From: Bacterioplanes sanyensis
GTDB taxonomy: Bacteria; Pseudomonadota; Gammaproteobacteria; Pseudomonadales; Oceanobacteraceae
Length of the DNA: 64,000 nt
Reading direction: 5' to 3'
Assembly: GCF_014652515.1 (NCBI RefSeq)
Contig: NZ_BMYY01000008.1
Location: 1 to 64,000 of the forward strand
Shown here: positions 17,497 through 26,278 of the stretch, piece after piece
Numbering within the stretch: the stretch's first letter is position 1
Layout of the letters: each line of letters opens with the position of its first letter
Notes under the pieces: generated by a model
Seen by the model: only the letters and a program-made list of their open reading frames with translations
What the model was told of the DNA's origin: nothing
Database searches by the model: none
Made by a program: the position numbers and the translations under genes

Positions 17497-19197
17497 ATGA
17501 CCAACGACCCACGCCACGATGCCAGCCGCGTGATTAAAGCGCCTACAGGCAGCCAGTTAACCGCCAAGTCCTGGCTGACCGAAGCCCCTTTGCGCATGTT
17601 AATGAACAACCTCGACCCAGACGTTGCCGAGCACCCACAAAATCTGGTGGTGTACGGCGGTATTGGCCGAGCGGCGCGTGATTGGCAGTGTTACGACAAA
17701 ATCGTTGAAGTGCTGACCCGGCTGGAAGATAACCAAACCTTATTGGTGCAAAGCGGCAAACCCGTAGGTGTATTTGAAACCCACGAAAATGCTCCACGGG
17801 TATTAATTGCCAACTCCAACCTAGTACCTCACTGGGCCAACTGGGAGCACTTTAACGAGTTGGATAAAAAAGGCCTGATGATGTACGGCCAAATGACCGC
17901 CGGCTCATGGATTTACATCGGCTCCCAAGGCATTGTGCAAGGCACCTACGAAACCTTTGTCAGCGTGGCGAAAAAGCACTTTAACGGCGATGCCAAAGGC
18001 AAATGGATTTTAACCGGTGGCTTAGGCGGTATGGGTGGTGCTCAGCCTTTGGCTGCGACCATGGCGGGCTTTTCCATGCTGGCCGTCGAAGTCGATGAAA
18101 GCCGTATCGATTTTCGTTTAAAAACTCGTTACCTAGATAAAAAAGCCACCAACCTGGATGACGCACTCGCCATGCTGGAGCAGGCCAAAGCCGACGGCCA
18201 GGCTATTTCCGTGGGCTTATTAGGCAATGCTGCCGATATTTTCCCTGAGCTGGTAAAACGCGGTATTACGCCAGATGTAGTCACCGACCAAACCAGTGCC
18301 CACGATCCACTCAATGGTTATTTGCCCCAAGGCTGGACACTGGAACAAGCCGCCGCAACACGAAAAGAAGACGAAGCTTTGGTGGTAAAAGCGGCGAAAA
18401 AATCCATGGCGGTGCAAGTACAGGCGATGTTGGATTTACAACAAGCCGGCGCTGCCACCTTGGATTACGGCAACAACATTCGCCAAATGGCATTGGAAGA
18501 AGGCGTAACAAATGCCTTTGATTTCCCCGGGTTTGTACCGGCCTATATTCGTCCCTTATTTTGCCAGGGTATTGGCCCCTTCCGCTGGGCTGCCTTAAGC
18601 GGCGACCCAGAAGATATTTATAAAACCGATGCCAAAGTCAAAGAACTGATTCCAGACGACCCTCATTTGCACAACTGGCTGGATATGGCCCGTGAACGCA
18701 TTCAGTTCCAGGGGCTGCCGGCTCGTATTTGCTGGGTCGGTTTAAAAGATCGCGCGCGCTTGGCACTGGCTTTCAATGACATGGTAAAAAGCGGTGAATT
18801 AAAAGCGCCAGTCGTGATTGGCCGGGATCACCTCGATAGCGGCTCGGTGGCTTCACCTAACCGTGAAACCGAAGGCATGCAAGATGGTTCCGACGCCGTT
18901 TCCGATTGGCCGTTATTAAATGCCCTCCTCAATACCGCCGGTGGCGCCACTTGGGTTAGCTTGCACCACGGTGGTGGGGTTGGCATGGGCTTTAGCCAGC
19001 ACTCAGGGGTGGTCATTGTCTGTGACGGCAGCGACGATGCCGCCAAACGCATTGGCCGAGTCCTATGGAATGACCCAGCCACCGGCGTGATGCGCCATGC
19101 CGATGCCGGTTACGACATCGCCATTGACTGCGCGCAACAGCAAGGGCTGGATTTGCCGATGTTAAACCCAACTACAACAGGCCAGCAGCCGGAGTAA
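17497..19197 (+). CDS. hutU: Urocanate hydratase
   Basis: A 566-residue NAD-dependent enzyme turning urocanate into imidazolone-propionate. Recognised blocks: [64 protein letters not shown] and [18 protein letters not shown]. Length matches the family (~555-565). AGGAGC precedes ATG 17497, and hutH begins five bases after the stop, giving a tight operon. Confidence 0.96.
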   Translation: MTNDPRHDASRVIKAPTGSQLTAKSWLTEAPLRMLMNNLDPDVAEHPQNLVVYGGIGRAARDWQCYDKIVEVLTRLEDNQTLLVQSGKPVGVFETHENAPRVLIANSNLVPHWANWEHFNELDKKGLMMYGQMTAGSWIYIGSQGIVQGTYETFVSVAKKHFNGDAKGKWILTGGLGGMGGAQPLAATMAGFSMLAVEVDESRIDFRLKTRYLDKKATNLDDALAMLEQAKADGQAISVGLLGNAADIFPELVKRGITPDVVTDQTSAHDPLNGYLPQGWTLEQAAATRKEDEALVVKAAKKSMAVQVQAMLDLQQAGAATLDYGNNIRQMALEEGVTNAFDFPGFVPAYIRPLFCQGIGPFRWAALSGDPEDIYKTDAKVKELIPDDPHLHNWLDMARERIQFQGLPARICWVGLKDRARLALAFNDMVKSGELKAPVVIGRDHLDSGSVASPNRETEGMQDGSDAVSDWPLLNALLNTAGGATWVSLHHGGGVGMGFSQHSGVVIVCDGSDDAAKRIGRVLWNDPATGVMRHADAGYDIAIDCAQQQGLDLPMLNPTTTGQQPE

Positions 19198-19202
19198 TTT
19201 GC

Positions 19203-20729
19203 ATGTATGAATTAACCATTACCCCAGGCGAGCTCACACTGGAGCAATTACGTGAAGTTAATCGCCGTCCGGTTCATGTTGTACTGGACCCAAACTGCTA
19301 TGCCGGTATTGAAAAATCGGCGCGCACCGTTGCCGACGTTATCGCCGAGCAGCGCACTGTGTATGGCATTAATACCGGCTTTGGCTTGCTGGCCAACACC
19401 AAGATTAAACCCGAAGAACTAGAAACCCTACAGCGCAGTATTGTTTTATCCCATGCCGCTGGCATGGGTGAATTTATGCAAGAAAGCACAGTGCGCTTAT
19501 TAATGGTGCTGAAAATTAACTCACTGGCACGCGGGTTTTCTGGCATTCGATTAAATGTTATTGAAGCCTTAATGCAGCTGGTGAATCGTGAAGTGTACCC
19601 GGCCATTCCACAAAAAGGATCGGTCGGTGCCAGCGGCGACTTGGCGCCACTGGCCCATATGAGTGCGGTATTACTGGGTGAAGGCGAAGCCATTTACCAA
19701 GGTGAACGCATTAGTGCTCGCCAAGCACTGGAAATTGCCGGCATGGAGCCCATTCAGCTGGCTCCGAAAGAAGGCCTAGCGTTATTAAACGGCACCCAAG
19801 CCAGTACCGCCTTTGCTTTGCAGGGGTTATTTCATTGTGAAAATGCCTTAAAAGCCGCCACGGTAGTGGGGGCTTTGGCAGTCGATGCTGCGATGGGCTC
19901 ACGCGTGCCCTTTGATGCACGTATTCATACCATTCGTGGTCATCAAACCCAAAGCGATATGGCCAGTGCCTATCGGCATTTATTGCAAGAATCGGAAATT
20001 GGCGCCAGCCACAGCGGCTGCGATAAAGTGCAAGACCCTTATTCACTGCGTTGCCAGCCACAGGTGATGGGAGCGTGTTTGCAGCAAATTCGGTTTGCAT
20101 CACAAGTGCTGGTCACCGAAGCCAATGGCGTGTCGGATAACCCGCTGGTATTTACCGACCAAGGCGATATTTTATCCGGTGGTAATTTCCATGCTGAACC
20201 CGTTGCCATGGCGGCTGATATGCTGGCCATTGCCTTGGCCGAAATCGGTTCGTTATCGGAGCGGCGCATGGCACTGTTGATTGATTCCAATCTCAGTGGC
20301 TTACCGCCCTTTCTGGTCGACAACGGCGGTGTGAACTCGGGCTTTATGATTGCCCAGGTGACCAGTGCAGCCTTAGCCAGCGAAAATAAAACCCTGGCAC
20401 ACCCAGCCTCTATTGACTCTTTACCGACATCGGCCAACCAGGAAGACCATGTGTCTATGGCAACCTTTGCTGGGCGACGATTAAAAGATATCTTCGAAAA
20501 TGTGGTGGGAATTTTGGCCGTAGAATGGCTGGCCGCTTCCCAAGGCATCGACTTTCGCTCACCGCTAAAAACCAGTAAGCCGCTGGAGCAAGCCAAGAGC
20601 ATTTTGCGCAGCAAGGTGCCGTTTTACGATAAAGATCGCTATTTCGCACCCGATATCGAAAAAGCCGCCGAACTCATTCGCCAGGAAAAACTGGCGCAGG
20701 TGCTAGAGAGTGAGGTGTTGGGTTTTTAG
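19203..20729 (+). CDS. hutH: Histidine ammonia-lyase
   Basis: A 508-residue MIO-dependent lyase that deaminates histidine to urocanate. The MIO-forming triad is Ala143-Ser144-Gly145 within [16 protein letters not shown]. Other signature blocks: [30 protein letters not shown] and [20 protein letters not shown]. It is last in the rightward hut unit, and a large hairpin repeat (copy C) lies 12 bp beyond the stop and could act in 3'-end formation. Confidence 0.96.
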   Translation: MYELTITPGELTLEQLREVNRRPVHVVLDPNCYAGIEKSARTVADVIAEQRTVYGINTGFGLLANTKIKPEELETLQRSIVLSHAAGMGEFMQESTVRLLMVLKINSLARGFSGIRLNVIEALMQLVNREVYPAIPQKGSVGASGDLAPLAHMSAVLLGEGEAIYQGERISARQALEIAGMEPIQLAPKEGLALLNGTQASTAFALQGLFHCENALKAATVVGALAVDAAMGSRVPFDARIHTIRGHQTQSDMASAYRHLLQESEIGASHSGCDKVQDPYSLRCQPQVMGACLQQIRFASQVLVTEANGVSDNPLVFTDQGDILSGGNFHAEPVAMAADMLAIALAEIGSLSERRMALLIDSNLSGLPPFLVDNGGVNSGFMIAQVTSAALASENKTLAHPASIDSLPTSANQEDHVSMATFAGRRLKDIFENVVGILAVEWLAASQGIDFRSPLKTSKPLEQAKSILRSKVPFYDKDRYFAPDIEKAAELIRQEKLAQVLESEVLGF

Positions 20730-20734
20730 GCAAC

Positions 20735-20797
20735 CCTAAATAGTTCGGTGCCCTCTGGCGATCCAGAGCGGGCACCGAACTGTTCATGGGTGCCTTG
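20735..20797 (+). repeat. Dispersed hairpin repeat, copy C (long palindrome)
   Basis: AGTTCGGTGCCC (20742-20753) pairs with GGGCACCGAACT (20770-20781), and the inner TCTGG/CCAGA pairs around a CGAT loop. The result is a 17-bp stem with one 2-base bulge. Blocks are shared with copies A and B. It lies between convergent hutH and rph, and no U-tract follows on either strand. Confidence 0.75.
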
Positions 20798-20872
20798 TGC
20801 GAGCAAAGCCCCCGACTCGTTTGATGGAGATGACCAATCAGAGCCGAGCGCTAATCGGGCAAACAATTATCA

Positions 20873-21589
20873 TTAATTATTCAGTGCCGCTTGCTGTGCT
20901 GCTGCCAGCTCACCAATGGCCTTTTGTGCCAGCGCCAGCATGGCGTTTAACTCGTCGGCGCTAAAGGCTTCTTGCTCGGCGGTGCCTTGAATTTCTACAA
21001 AGCCACCGGCGGCGGTCATGATGACGTTAAGGTCGGTATCGGCTTGAGAATCTTCGGCGTAATCTAAATCCAACACTGGCTCGCCCTGATAAATGCCCAC
21101 CGAAATGGCGGCGATCGGGCTCTTGATCGGGTTAGTTTTGATGGTACCGGCAGCCAGCAAGCCGTTAATGGCATCGGCCAGCGCCACGTAAGCGCCGGTA
21201 ATGGCGGCGGTGCGGGTGCCGCCATCGGCCTGAATCACGTCGCAATCCAAGGTAATGGTGTTTTCACCGAGTTTTTCTAAATCCACCGCGGCACGCAGGC
21301 TGCGGCCAATCAAGCGTGAAATTTCCACCGTGCGGCCTTGCTGCTTGCCTTTGGCCGCTTCACGAATCATGCGCGAGCCCGTCGAGCGTGGCAGCATGCC
21401 GTATTCTGCCGTTACCCAGCCGCGGCCTTCACCGCGCATAAACGGCGGCACCCGATTTTCAACGCTGGCGGTACATATCACCTTGGTATCACCAAACTCC
21501 ACCAACACCGAGCCTTCGGCGTGCTTGGTAAAGTTGCGGGTGATGCGCACATCGCGCAGTTGATCGGGCTGACGGCCACTGGGACGCAT
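20873..21589 (-). CDS. rph: Ribonuclease PH
   Basis: A 238-residue phosphorolytic 3'-5' exoribonuclease that trims tRNA 3' ends. Start 21589 gives [20 protein letters not shown], the family's canonical beginning and length; an extra 11-residue extension to 21622 is rejected. Conserved blocks: [36 protein letters not shown] and [19 protein letters not shown]. It is divergent from yicC, as in related genomes. Confidence 0.96.
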   Translation of the reverse strand: MRPSGRQPDQLRDVRITRNFTKHAEGSVLVEFGDTKVICTASVENRVPPFMRGEGRGWVTAEYGMLPRSTGSRMIREAAKGKQQGRTVEISRLIGRSLRAAVDLEKLGENTITLDCDVIQADGGTRTAAITGAYVALADAINGLLAAGTIKTNPIKSPIAAISVGIYQGEPVLDLDYAEDSQADTDLNVIMTAAGGFVEIQGTAEQEAFSADELNAMLALAQKAIGELAAAQQAALNN

Positions 21590-21700
21590 AAAAACTTCCT
21601 TCGATTGAATGAGAGCCGCCATTATAGGGCTTGGCTTTGCCGCTTTCGACCGTCATCGCTTACTCGTACAATCATGCTTTTATCAATGGAGGACGCACAG

Positions 21701-22576
21701 GTGAGCCAACCCATCGTTTTCAGCATGACCGCCTTTGCCCGCGCCAGCAGTGAGCAGCAAGGTGGCCGCTTCACCTGGGAAATTCGCAGCGTCAACAGTC
21801 GCTACCTAGAGCCACACTTTCGTCTGCCGGATGCTTTTCGTGAGTTGGAACCGAAATTGCGAGAGCGTCTGAAACAACGACTGAATCGCGGCAAAATCGA
21901 ATGTGCATTGCGCTTCCAGCCCCTCGCTGGTGAAGCTGGCCTGAGCGTTAACACTGCTTTGGTCGAGCAACTAAACCGAGCCGCTGACCAAATCCACGCC
22001 ATTATTGGCCCAGGCAATGCCATGAATGTGTTAGAGCTGATGCAATGGCCGGGCGTGCTCGACCAGCAACAGCATGACAGCAAAGCCCTGCAAGCCGCCG
22101 CGCTTAGCGCCTTTGATGAAGCGTTGGACCAACTACTGGCCACCCGCGCGCGCGAAGGCGAAGCTCTGACGCAGATGATTGAGCAACGTCTAAGCAAAAT
22201 GCAGCCCTTGGTCGAGCAGGTGCGCGAGCAAATGCCCCAAGCCCTGCAAGCACAAAAACAGCAGCTGCAAGCACGCCTAGATGAGCTGCAACATCAATTA
22301 CAGCCAGAGCGGCTGGAGCAAGAAATGGTATTGCTGGCGCAAAAAGCCGACGTGGCCGAAGAGCTCGACCGCCTCGACACGCATATTGCTGAAGTGCGCC
22401 GCATTCTTGCCAGCAACGAGCCCATTGGCCGCCGCCTCGACTTTATGATGCAAGAGCTGAACCGTGAGGCGAATACCCTATCCTCCAAATCCCTCACCGC
22501 CGCCATTACCCAAGCTGCGGTAGATTTGAAAGTGCTGATCGAGCAAATGCGCGAGCAAGTACAAAACATTGAATAA
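21701..22576 (+). CDS. yicC: YicC family endoribonuclease-like protein
   Basis: A 291-residue YicC protein. It opens with FSMTAFARASSEQQGGRFTWEIRSVNSRYLEPHFRLP and ends with RRLDFMMQELNREANTLSSKS and VDLKVLIEQMREQVQNIE, all hallmarks. The start is most likely GTG 21701, because GGAGG (21688-21692) is correctly spaced for it; the upstream ATG 21686 overlaps that site. E. coli YicC is an RNase implicated in sRNA turnover. gmk, the usual next gene, is 9 kb away here. Confidence 0.93.
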   Translation: MSQPIVFSMTAFARASSEQQGGRFTWEIRSVNSRYLEPHFRLPDAFRELEPKLRERLKQRLNRGKIECALRFQPLAGEAGLSVNTALVEQLNRAADQIHAIIGPGNAMNVLELMQWPGVLDQQQHDSKALQAAALSAFDEALDQLLATRAREGEALTQMIEQRLSKMQPLVEQVREQMPQALQAQKQQLQARLDELQHQLQPERLEQEMVLLAQKADVAEELDRLDTHIAEVRRILASNEPIGRRLDFMMQELNREANTLSSKSLTAAITQAAVDLKVLIEQMREQVQNIE

Positions 22577-22840
22577 ATGGCCGGGAGCCATTTATCGCGA
22601 ACGCAGTGAGCCCGCAGGGTGAGTATCAGGGAGGATGCGAACCATAAATTGCCAGCAGCAACTTATCGCGAACGCAGTGAGCCCGCAGGGTGAGTATCAG
22701 GGAGGATACGAACCATAAATGGCCAGCAACAGCTTATCGCGAATGCAGTGAGCCCGCAGGGTGAGTATCAGGGAGGATACGAACCATAAATGGCCAGCAG
22801 CAACTTATCGCGAACGCAGTGAGCCCGCAGGGTGAGTATC
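22575..22840 (+). repeat. 71-bp tandem repeat array, four copies
   Basis: Units start at 22575, 22646, 22717 and 22788 (the last partial), with exact 71-bp period and only a few substitutions. Unit features: AAATGGCC, then TTATCGCGAACGCAGTGAGC, CCGCAGGGTGAG, and a small hairpin GTATC-AGGGAG-GATAC. The first unit begins inside the yicC stop codon. Three of four units contain an ATG opening a 10-codon frame (MAGSHLSRTQ, MASNSLSRMQ, MASSNLSRTQ); the second has ATT there. A diverged fifth copy is at 24879. Confidence 0.9.
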
Positions 22841-22879
22841 ATCATATTTTTACCCGCCCAAGAACGTCTTAAAAGCCCC
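22804..22879 (+). repeat. Left copy of a diverged direct repeat around the AAA ATPase gene
   Basis: ATCGCGAACGCAGTGAG ... AGGGTGAGTATCA ... CCAAGAACGTCTTAAAAGCC. The right copy at 24879-24956 has the same blocks in the same order. This copy overlaps the end of the 71-bp array. Confidence 0.7.
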
Positions 22880-22920
22880 CTCTATGGGCAGGGTTGGCGT
22901 GTGGCTAAGTGGCGTGAATT

Positions 22921-22983
22921 AAGGCTTTGCCCAGACTGTCCCAGTTGCCCGTCAAGGCTTTGCCCAGACTGTACCAGTTGCCC
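22921..22983 (+). repeat. Two 30-bp direct repeats, 33-bp period
   Basis: AAGGCTTTGCCCAGACTGTC with CCAGTTGCCC occurs at 22921-22950 and again at 22954-22983 with one substitution (C to A). No gene or palindrome is associated. Confidence 0.85.
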
Positions 22984-23042
22984 AAGAAGCAAGTGCTAAA
23001 AGTCATCTCAAAAGGGAAATACCTGTTTAACTAGAGCGCCAT

Positions 23043-23068
23043 TACACTTTTATGCGCATAAAAGTGTA
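23043..23068. promoter_or_regulatory. Perfect 26-bp palindrome upstream of the AAA ATPase gene
   Basis: TACACTTTTATGC followed directly by its exact reverse complement. It ends 84 bp before the preferred start and is paired with a second, imperfect copy centred 32 bp downstream (about three helical turns). Operator-like. Confidence 0.7.
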
Positions 23069-23074
23069 GAGTTT

Positions 23075-23100
23075 CGCACTTTTCTGCGCTAAAAAGTGTA
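23075..23100. promoter_or_regulatory. Second, imperfect copy of the palindrome
   Basis: CGCACTTTTCTGC followed by GCTAAAAAGTGTA. Ten of 13 arm positions pair, and the CACTTTT/AAAAGTG arms and GCGC centre match the upstream perfect palindrome. Confidence 0.6.
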
Positions 23101-23151
23101 GCCTAAGCTATAATGCTGGCAGTTAACAGTCTTAATTGGCGGGAAATGACA

Positions 23152-24465
23152 ATGCAGCGCAACTTACTCAACGCCCTAATAGCATGGAAACATCAACCTG
23201 TGCGCAAGCCATTATTGATCGATGGTGCAAGACAAACAGGTAAAACCTATCTGCTGCAAGAGTTGTTTGGAAGCACCTTTGCCAACATCCTTCGTATCGA
23301 CTTCCTTGAAAACCCTGCTTACAAAGAGGCGTTCGATGGTTCCTTGTCACCTGACGAGCTAGTCATGAACATTGAGTTGTTAACCAACCAAGCGTTCAAC
23401 CCAGAAACCGACTTGCTGATATTAGATGAAATTGGCGAATGTGAACGAGCCGTAACTTCGCTGAAGTATTTTGCCGAAAAAGCACCGTCCTATTTTGTCG
23501 CAGCCAGCGGCTCGAACATTGGTTTGCTCAATACCTTCCCTGTAGGCAAGGTAGAACAATACAATTTACGACCACTGACCTTCCAAGAATTTATATACGC
23601 ATCCAACGAGCAAGCGCTGATCAAAGCATTTGATAGTCAAGCAAGCACAGCGGCGGTGCACACTAAATTGATGGATAAACTAACCGACTATTTTTTTACC
23701 GGTGGCATGCCAGAAGCTGTTTCTGCTTGGTATCAGTATAAGGATTCAAGCATTTTAGAACGTGTTGAAAAAGTCACAAAAATTCATGCCGACTTAGTTG
23801 AAGGTTATCGCCGCGATTTCGGTAAGTACGCGGGCAAGGTCGATGCCACACTGATTGAATCGGTGTTTAATAGCATTCCTGCGCAGTTATCACTTGTCAG
23901 CGATGAGTCGGTTAAACGCTTTAAATTTAAGCATGTGCATGAGCGTAAATCTCGTTATAGCGATTTTGAAACCGCGATCCATTGGCTTAACTGCTGCCGC
24001 TTAGCTTTGCCAAACTACCCTATTGAAGGATTGCCGAAGTCTCCGTTGGCGGCCTATAAAAAAGACAATATGGTTAAACTATTTCTGTTTGATGTGGGCC
24101 TGCTCAATCATATGCTGGGCAGCAGTTATAAAGAGATTAAGCAACAAAGCTATGAATACAAAGGTTATGTAGCAGAAAACTTTGTGCAACAAGAGCTCAC
24201 AGCGATTGGCGTTGACCCAAGCTATTCATGGAATGACGCCCGCGCCGAAATCGAATTTATTTTGGCGACCGATGAAGGCGATATCATCCCTGTAGAAGTC
24301 AAAAGTGGTAAACGTACAAGAGCAAAATCGTTGGCATCCTACGTTAAAAAATGTGCACCCAGTAAAACCTTTAAGTTAACGGGTACACAAGGCTCTACAG
24401 CATTAGAAAAAACTAATATCGTGATGCCTTTGTATTTCACGCAGTATTTACCTCAGAGATGGTAG
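23152..24465 (+). CDS. AAA ATPase with C-terminal DUF4143 (nuclease-fold) domain
   Basis: About 437 residues. N-terminal P-loop ATPase: Walker A GARQTGKT, Walker B LLILDEIGE, and a sensor-like VAASGSNIGLL. A middle helical/winged-helix region (~190-290) is followed by the DUF4143 part with NFVQQEL, WNDARAEIEFIL and IPVEVKSGKRTRAKSL, the E...VEVKSG pattern of PD-(D/E)XK folds. ATG 23152 is chosen because GGCGGGA is well spaced; earlier ATGs at 23113 and 23146 are possible. Such proteins are widespread, variably present and of unclear function. The gene sits between diverged direct repeats and behind two palindromes, as expected for acquired DNA. Confidence 0.85.
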   Translation: MQRNLLNALIAWKHQPVRKPLLIDGARQTGKTYLLQELFGSTFANILRIDFLENPAYKEAFDGSLSPDELVMNIELLTNQAFNPETDLLILDEIGECERAVTSLKYFAEKAPSYFVAASGSNIGLLNTFPVGKVEQYNLRPLTFQEFIYASNEQALIKAFDSQASTAAVHTKLMDKLTDYFFTGGMPEAVSAWYQYKDSSILERVEKVTKIHADLVEGYRRDFGKYAGKVDATLIESVFNSIPAQLSLVSDESVKRFKFKHVHERKSRYSDFETAIHWLNCCRLALPNYPIEGLPKSPLAAYKKDNMVKLFLFDVGLLNHMLGSSYKEIKQQSYEYKGYVAENFVQQELTAIGVDPSYSWNDARAEIEFILATDEGDIIPVEVKSGKRTRAKSLASYVKKCAPSKTFKLTGTQGSTALEKTNIVMPLYFTQYLPQRW

Positions 24466-24807
24466 AGACGCGTTGCTTAGCCCTAATGTCTACGCTCAGT
24501 TTTATCGCCCTTGGATGCCATAGTATCCATATTGAGATTGACTCGATTAAAATAGAAAAAATAATGTCTAGTTCAGACTGGGTGGATTTTTTTGACTCAT
24601 TGCTATCGCGTAGAACCAGTAAAAATAGCAAATCTATATTGATGGAGATCATGCTCGATTAGGTCTTTCAAAACTGCTATGTTTTAACATTAAGATAAGC
24701 AAAAAATCGGCACTGTTTTTTCAATTTCTAGCCACTAAGATTTAGTAAATCAGGGGAGTTTTGGTGGACAATCAGTAGTTTTTGAGCGGTTTATTCTCAA
24801 TAAGCTA

Positions 24808-24850
24808 TTGAGTTTATTAGGGTCTGGTCGCTACTCAGTGAATAGGTCTA
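24808..24850 (+). repeat. Degenerate repeat left of the R-M/HipBA block
   Basis: TTGAGTTTATTAGGG ... GTCGCTACTCAGTGAATAG resembles 29739-29783 (TTGAGTTTGTTTGGGG ... GTCACTATTCAATGAGCAG). In the second block 14 of 19 positions match and all five mismatches are transitions. Confidence 0.4.
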
Positions 24851-24878
24851 AAACAACGAATAATTTGTCAGGATAAAT

Positions 24879-24956
24879 TCATCGCGAACGAAGGAGTCTA
24901 GAGGGTGAGTGTCAGTGGAATATTTCTCCAAAAATCCAAGAATGTCTTAAAAGCCC
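24879..24956 (+). repeat. Right copy of the diverged direct repeat
   Basis: TCATCGCGAACGAAGGAGTC ... AGGGTGAGTGTCA ... CCAAGAATGTCTTAAAAGCC, homologous to 22804-22879 in block order and spacing. It brackets the AAA ATPase gene together with the left copy. Confidence 0.7.
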
Positions 24957-25007
24957 CGTATTTTCCAGTAAATAAAAGGGCTTTATATTATAGGCTATAG
25001 TTGATTT

Positions 25008-26228
25008 TTAAGAATATTTACGACATTGCTGATCCTTGATATAGCGGATAAAACTAAATAGGTTTTCAGCGTTACTTTTGGAATAGAAGCACTGTAAAGG
25101 AGAAGGAACGACTAACTGTACCTCCGAGTCTATCATCTCAGTAAGTTGGTACTCAGAGATGCCCGGCTGAAGGGTTAATAGGTGCTTCGGTGAAATACGC
25201 TGGGCTTCGTTTAGGATCTGTCTCCAGCGATCCTTGCATGACGTTTTGACGCCTAGCATGTGCAGGTGTGACGAAGGGAAGTCACTATCATGATAAGCTG
25301 CGCTACCCGGGAAAAGAAAATCTGGCTTTGAGCGGTTCTCGGTCCTAGCTCCTCGTTCAAATTGCAAGCCATTCTTACCGAAAAGCCATTCTAGGTGATT
25401 CTCAAGTGCGTGGCCCGCTCTGGATTTTCTGCGATTTTGTACACTTAATGAAAAGCTAATAAAGTCATCAACATCCTCTGACCACCCTGCGGCGTGTTCC
25501 ACTAGGTGCTCACTGACAATGTGACGTTCCAGCTGTTTAAAGAGGATTTCTTCACGTTCAATTAAGGCCATGAGAGTAGTATCAGGCTCAACTACTGGAT
25601 CAATATCATTGTCAAGAGTTTCTAGCGCCAGCGAAGATAGCTCTCGCGTAGTTGGGAATTTCAGTCCGAATCTATTGAGAAGCAGTTCTGTCCAGTCGTC
25701 GTTTGTCCCCACTGCATTTACCGGTATTCCAGCCTCTTCAGCGATGTAATTGAAAAGAGAGGTCGGAAATTCGATATCGTTTGGGTCTACGATATCTAAA
25801 AGCTCTCCGGGTTCTTCATAAATACCGAAAAGCCAGAGCAGCTCCATCCGCAGATTGCTTTCTTTTGGAACAACAACCAAGAGGAGCGAAGCATCAGGCC
25901 GATGCGCATAAATGAGCGTGTCACCAGCAGACGCTGATTTCAAAGGCTCATTACTGCTCCTATAGTACAGCCGAAACTCTGCACTGCGGCTTGGGTTTTT
26001 TTCACGAGAATCATACCAAGTGAGCTGCCCATCCTGAGAAAGACGATCTACTTCATCATCAGCAAGATAGATGCAAGTAGTTTTAATATCTCGTCTATCA
26101 TTTCCTAAAATTTCACGGAGCCTCTGAACCCCTTGAAGCTCGTGCTGATTAGACTTCCTGGGGTTTATCTCAACTTCACTCAAAAGTTTTACTGCAATAC
26201 CAGTGAAGTGATTAGATAGCTTTTCCAT
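25008..26228 (-). CDS. Type II restriction endonuclease, EcoRII family
   Basis: A 406-residue protein, the same length class as EcoRII (404). The C-terminal half is unmistakable: NRRKSRAGHALENHLEWLF, KPDFLFPGSAAYHDSDFP, LGVKTSCKDRWRQILNEAQR and LLTLQPGISEYQLTEM. Likely catalytic residues are Glu276, Asp303 and Lys328 of the PD-(D/E)XK core. The N-terminal ~200 residues correspond to the regulatory effector domain of EcoRII. It follows the methyltransferase by 50 bp on the same strand, and base composition is lower in GC than the flanking core genes. The target is probably CCWGG-like, by family; the exact site is not readable. Confidence 0.92.
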   Translation of the reverse strand: MEKLSNHFTGIAVKLLSEVEINPRKSNQHELQGVQRLREILGNDRRDIKTTCIYLADDEVDRLSQDGQLTWYDSREKNPSRSAEFRLYYRSSNEPLKSASAGDTLIYAHRPDASLLLVVVPKESNLRMELLWLFGIYEEPGELLDIVDPNDIEFPTSLFNYIAEEAGIPVNAVGTNDDWTELLLNRFGLKFPTTRELSSLALETLDNDIDPVVEPDTTLMALIEREEILFKQLERHIVSEHLVEHAAGWSEDVDDFISFSLSVQNRRKSRAGHALENHLEWLFGKNGLQFERGARTENRSKPDFLFPGSAAYHDSDFPSSHLHMLGVKTSCKDRWRQILNEAQRISPKHLLTLQPGISEYQLTEMIDSEVQLVVPSPLQCFYSKSNAENLFSFIRYIKDQQCRKYS

Positions 26229-26278
26229 ACTTAAACGATTCCCCGATAACCAATGCGCAAAATATCCATAAAAAACGA

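Larger units (their letters stand above)
22577..23151. other. Repeat-rich gap between yicC and the AAA ATPase gene
   Basis: No credible protein gene beyond 10-codon frames in the array. It contains the 71-bp array, the left direct repeat, the 33-bp-period pair and two palindromic operators near the right end. Confidence 0.7.
24466..25007. other. Intergenic region between the AAA ATPase and restriction genes
   Basis: About 540 bp, AT-rich. It holds the right direct repeat (24879-24956) and a stretch at 24808-24850 that resembles 29739-29783. Short frames here lack family features or good start contexts. Confidence 0.6.

Noticed and set aside
21338-21700. Long N-terminal extension of yicC reaching into rph
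   Set aside because: YicC proteins begin near SMTAFAR, and GGAGG at 21688 fits GTG 21701; the extension is antisense to rph.
22575-22840. CRISPR array
   Set aside because: The 71-bp units are contiguous and nearly identical, with no variable spacers and no cas genes nearby.
24459-24662. Possible 67-residue gene after the AAA ATPase, and a 71-residue frame on the opposite strand
   Set aside because: They overlap each other, have no recognisable motif or ribosome site, and lie in AT-rich intergenic DNA.
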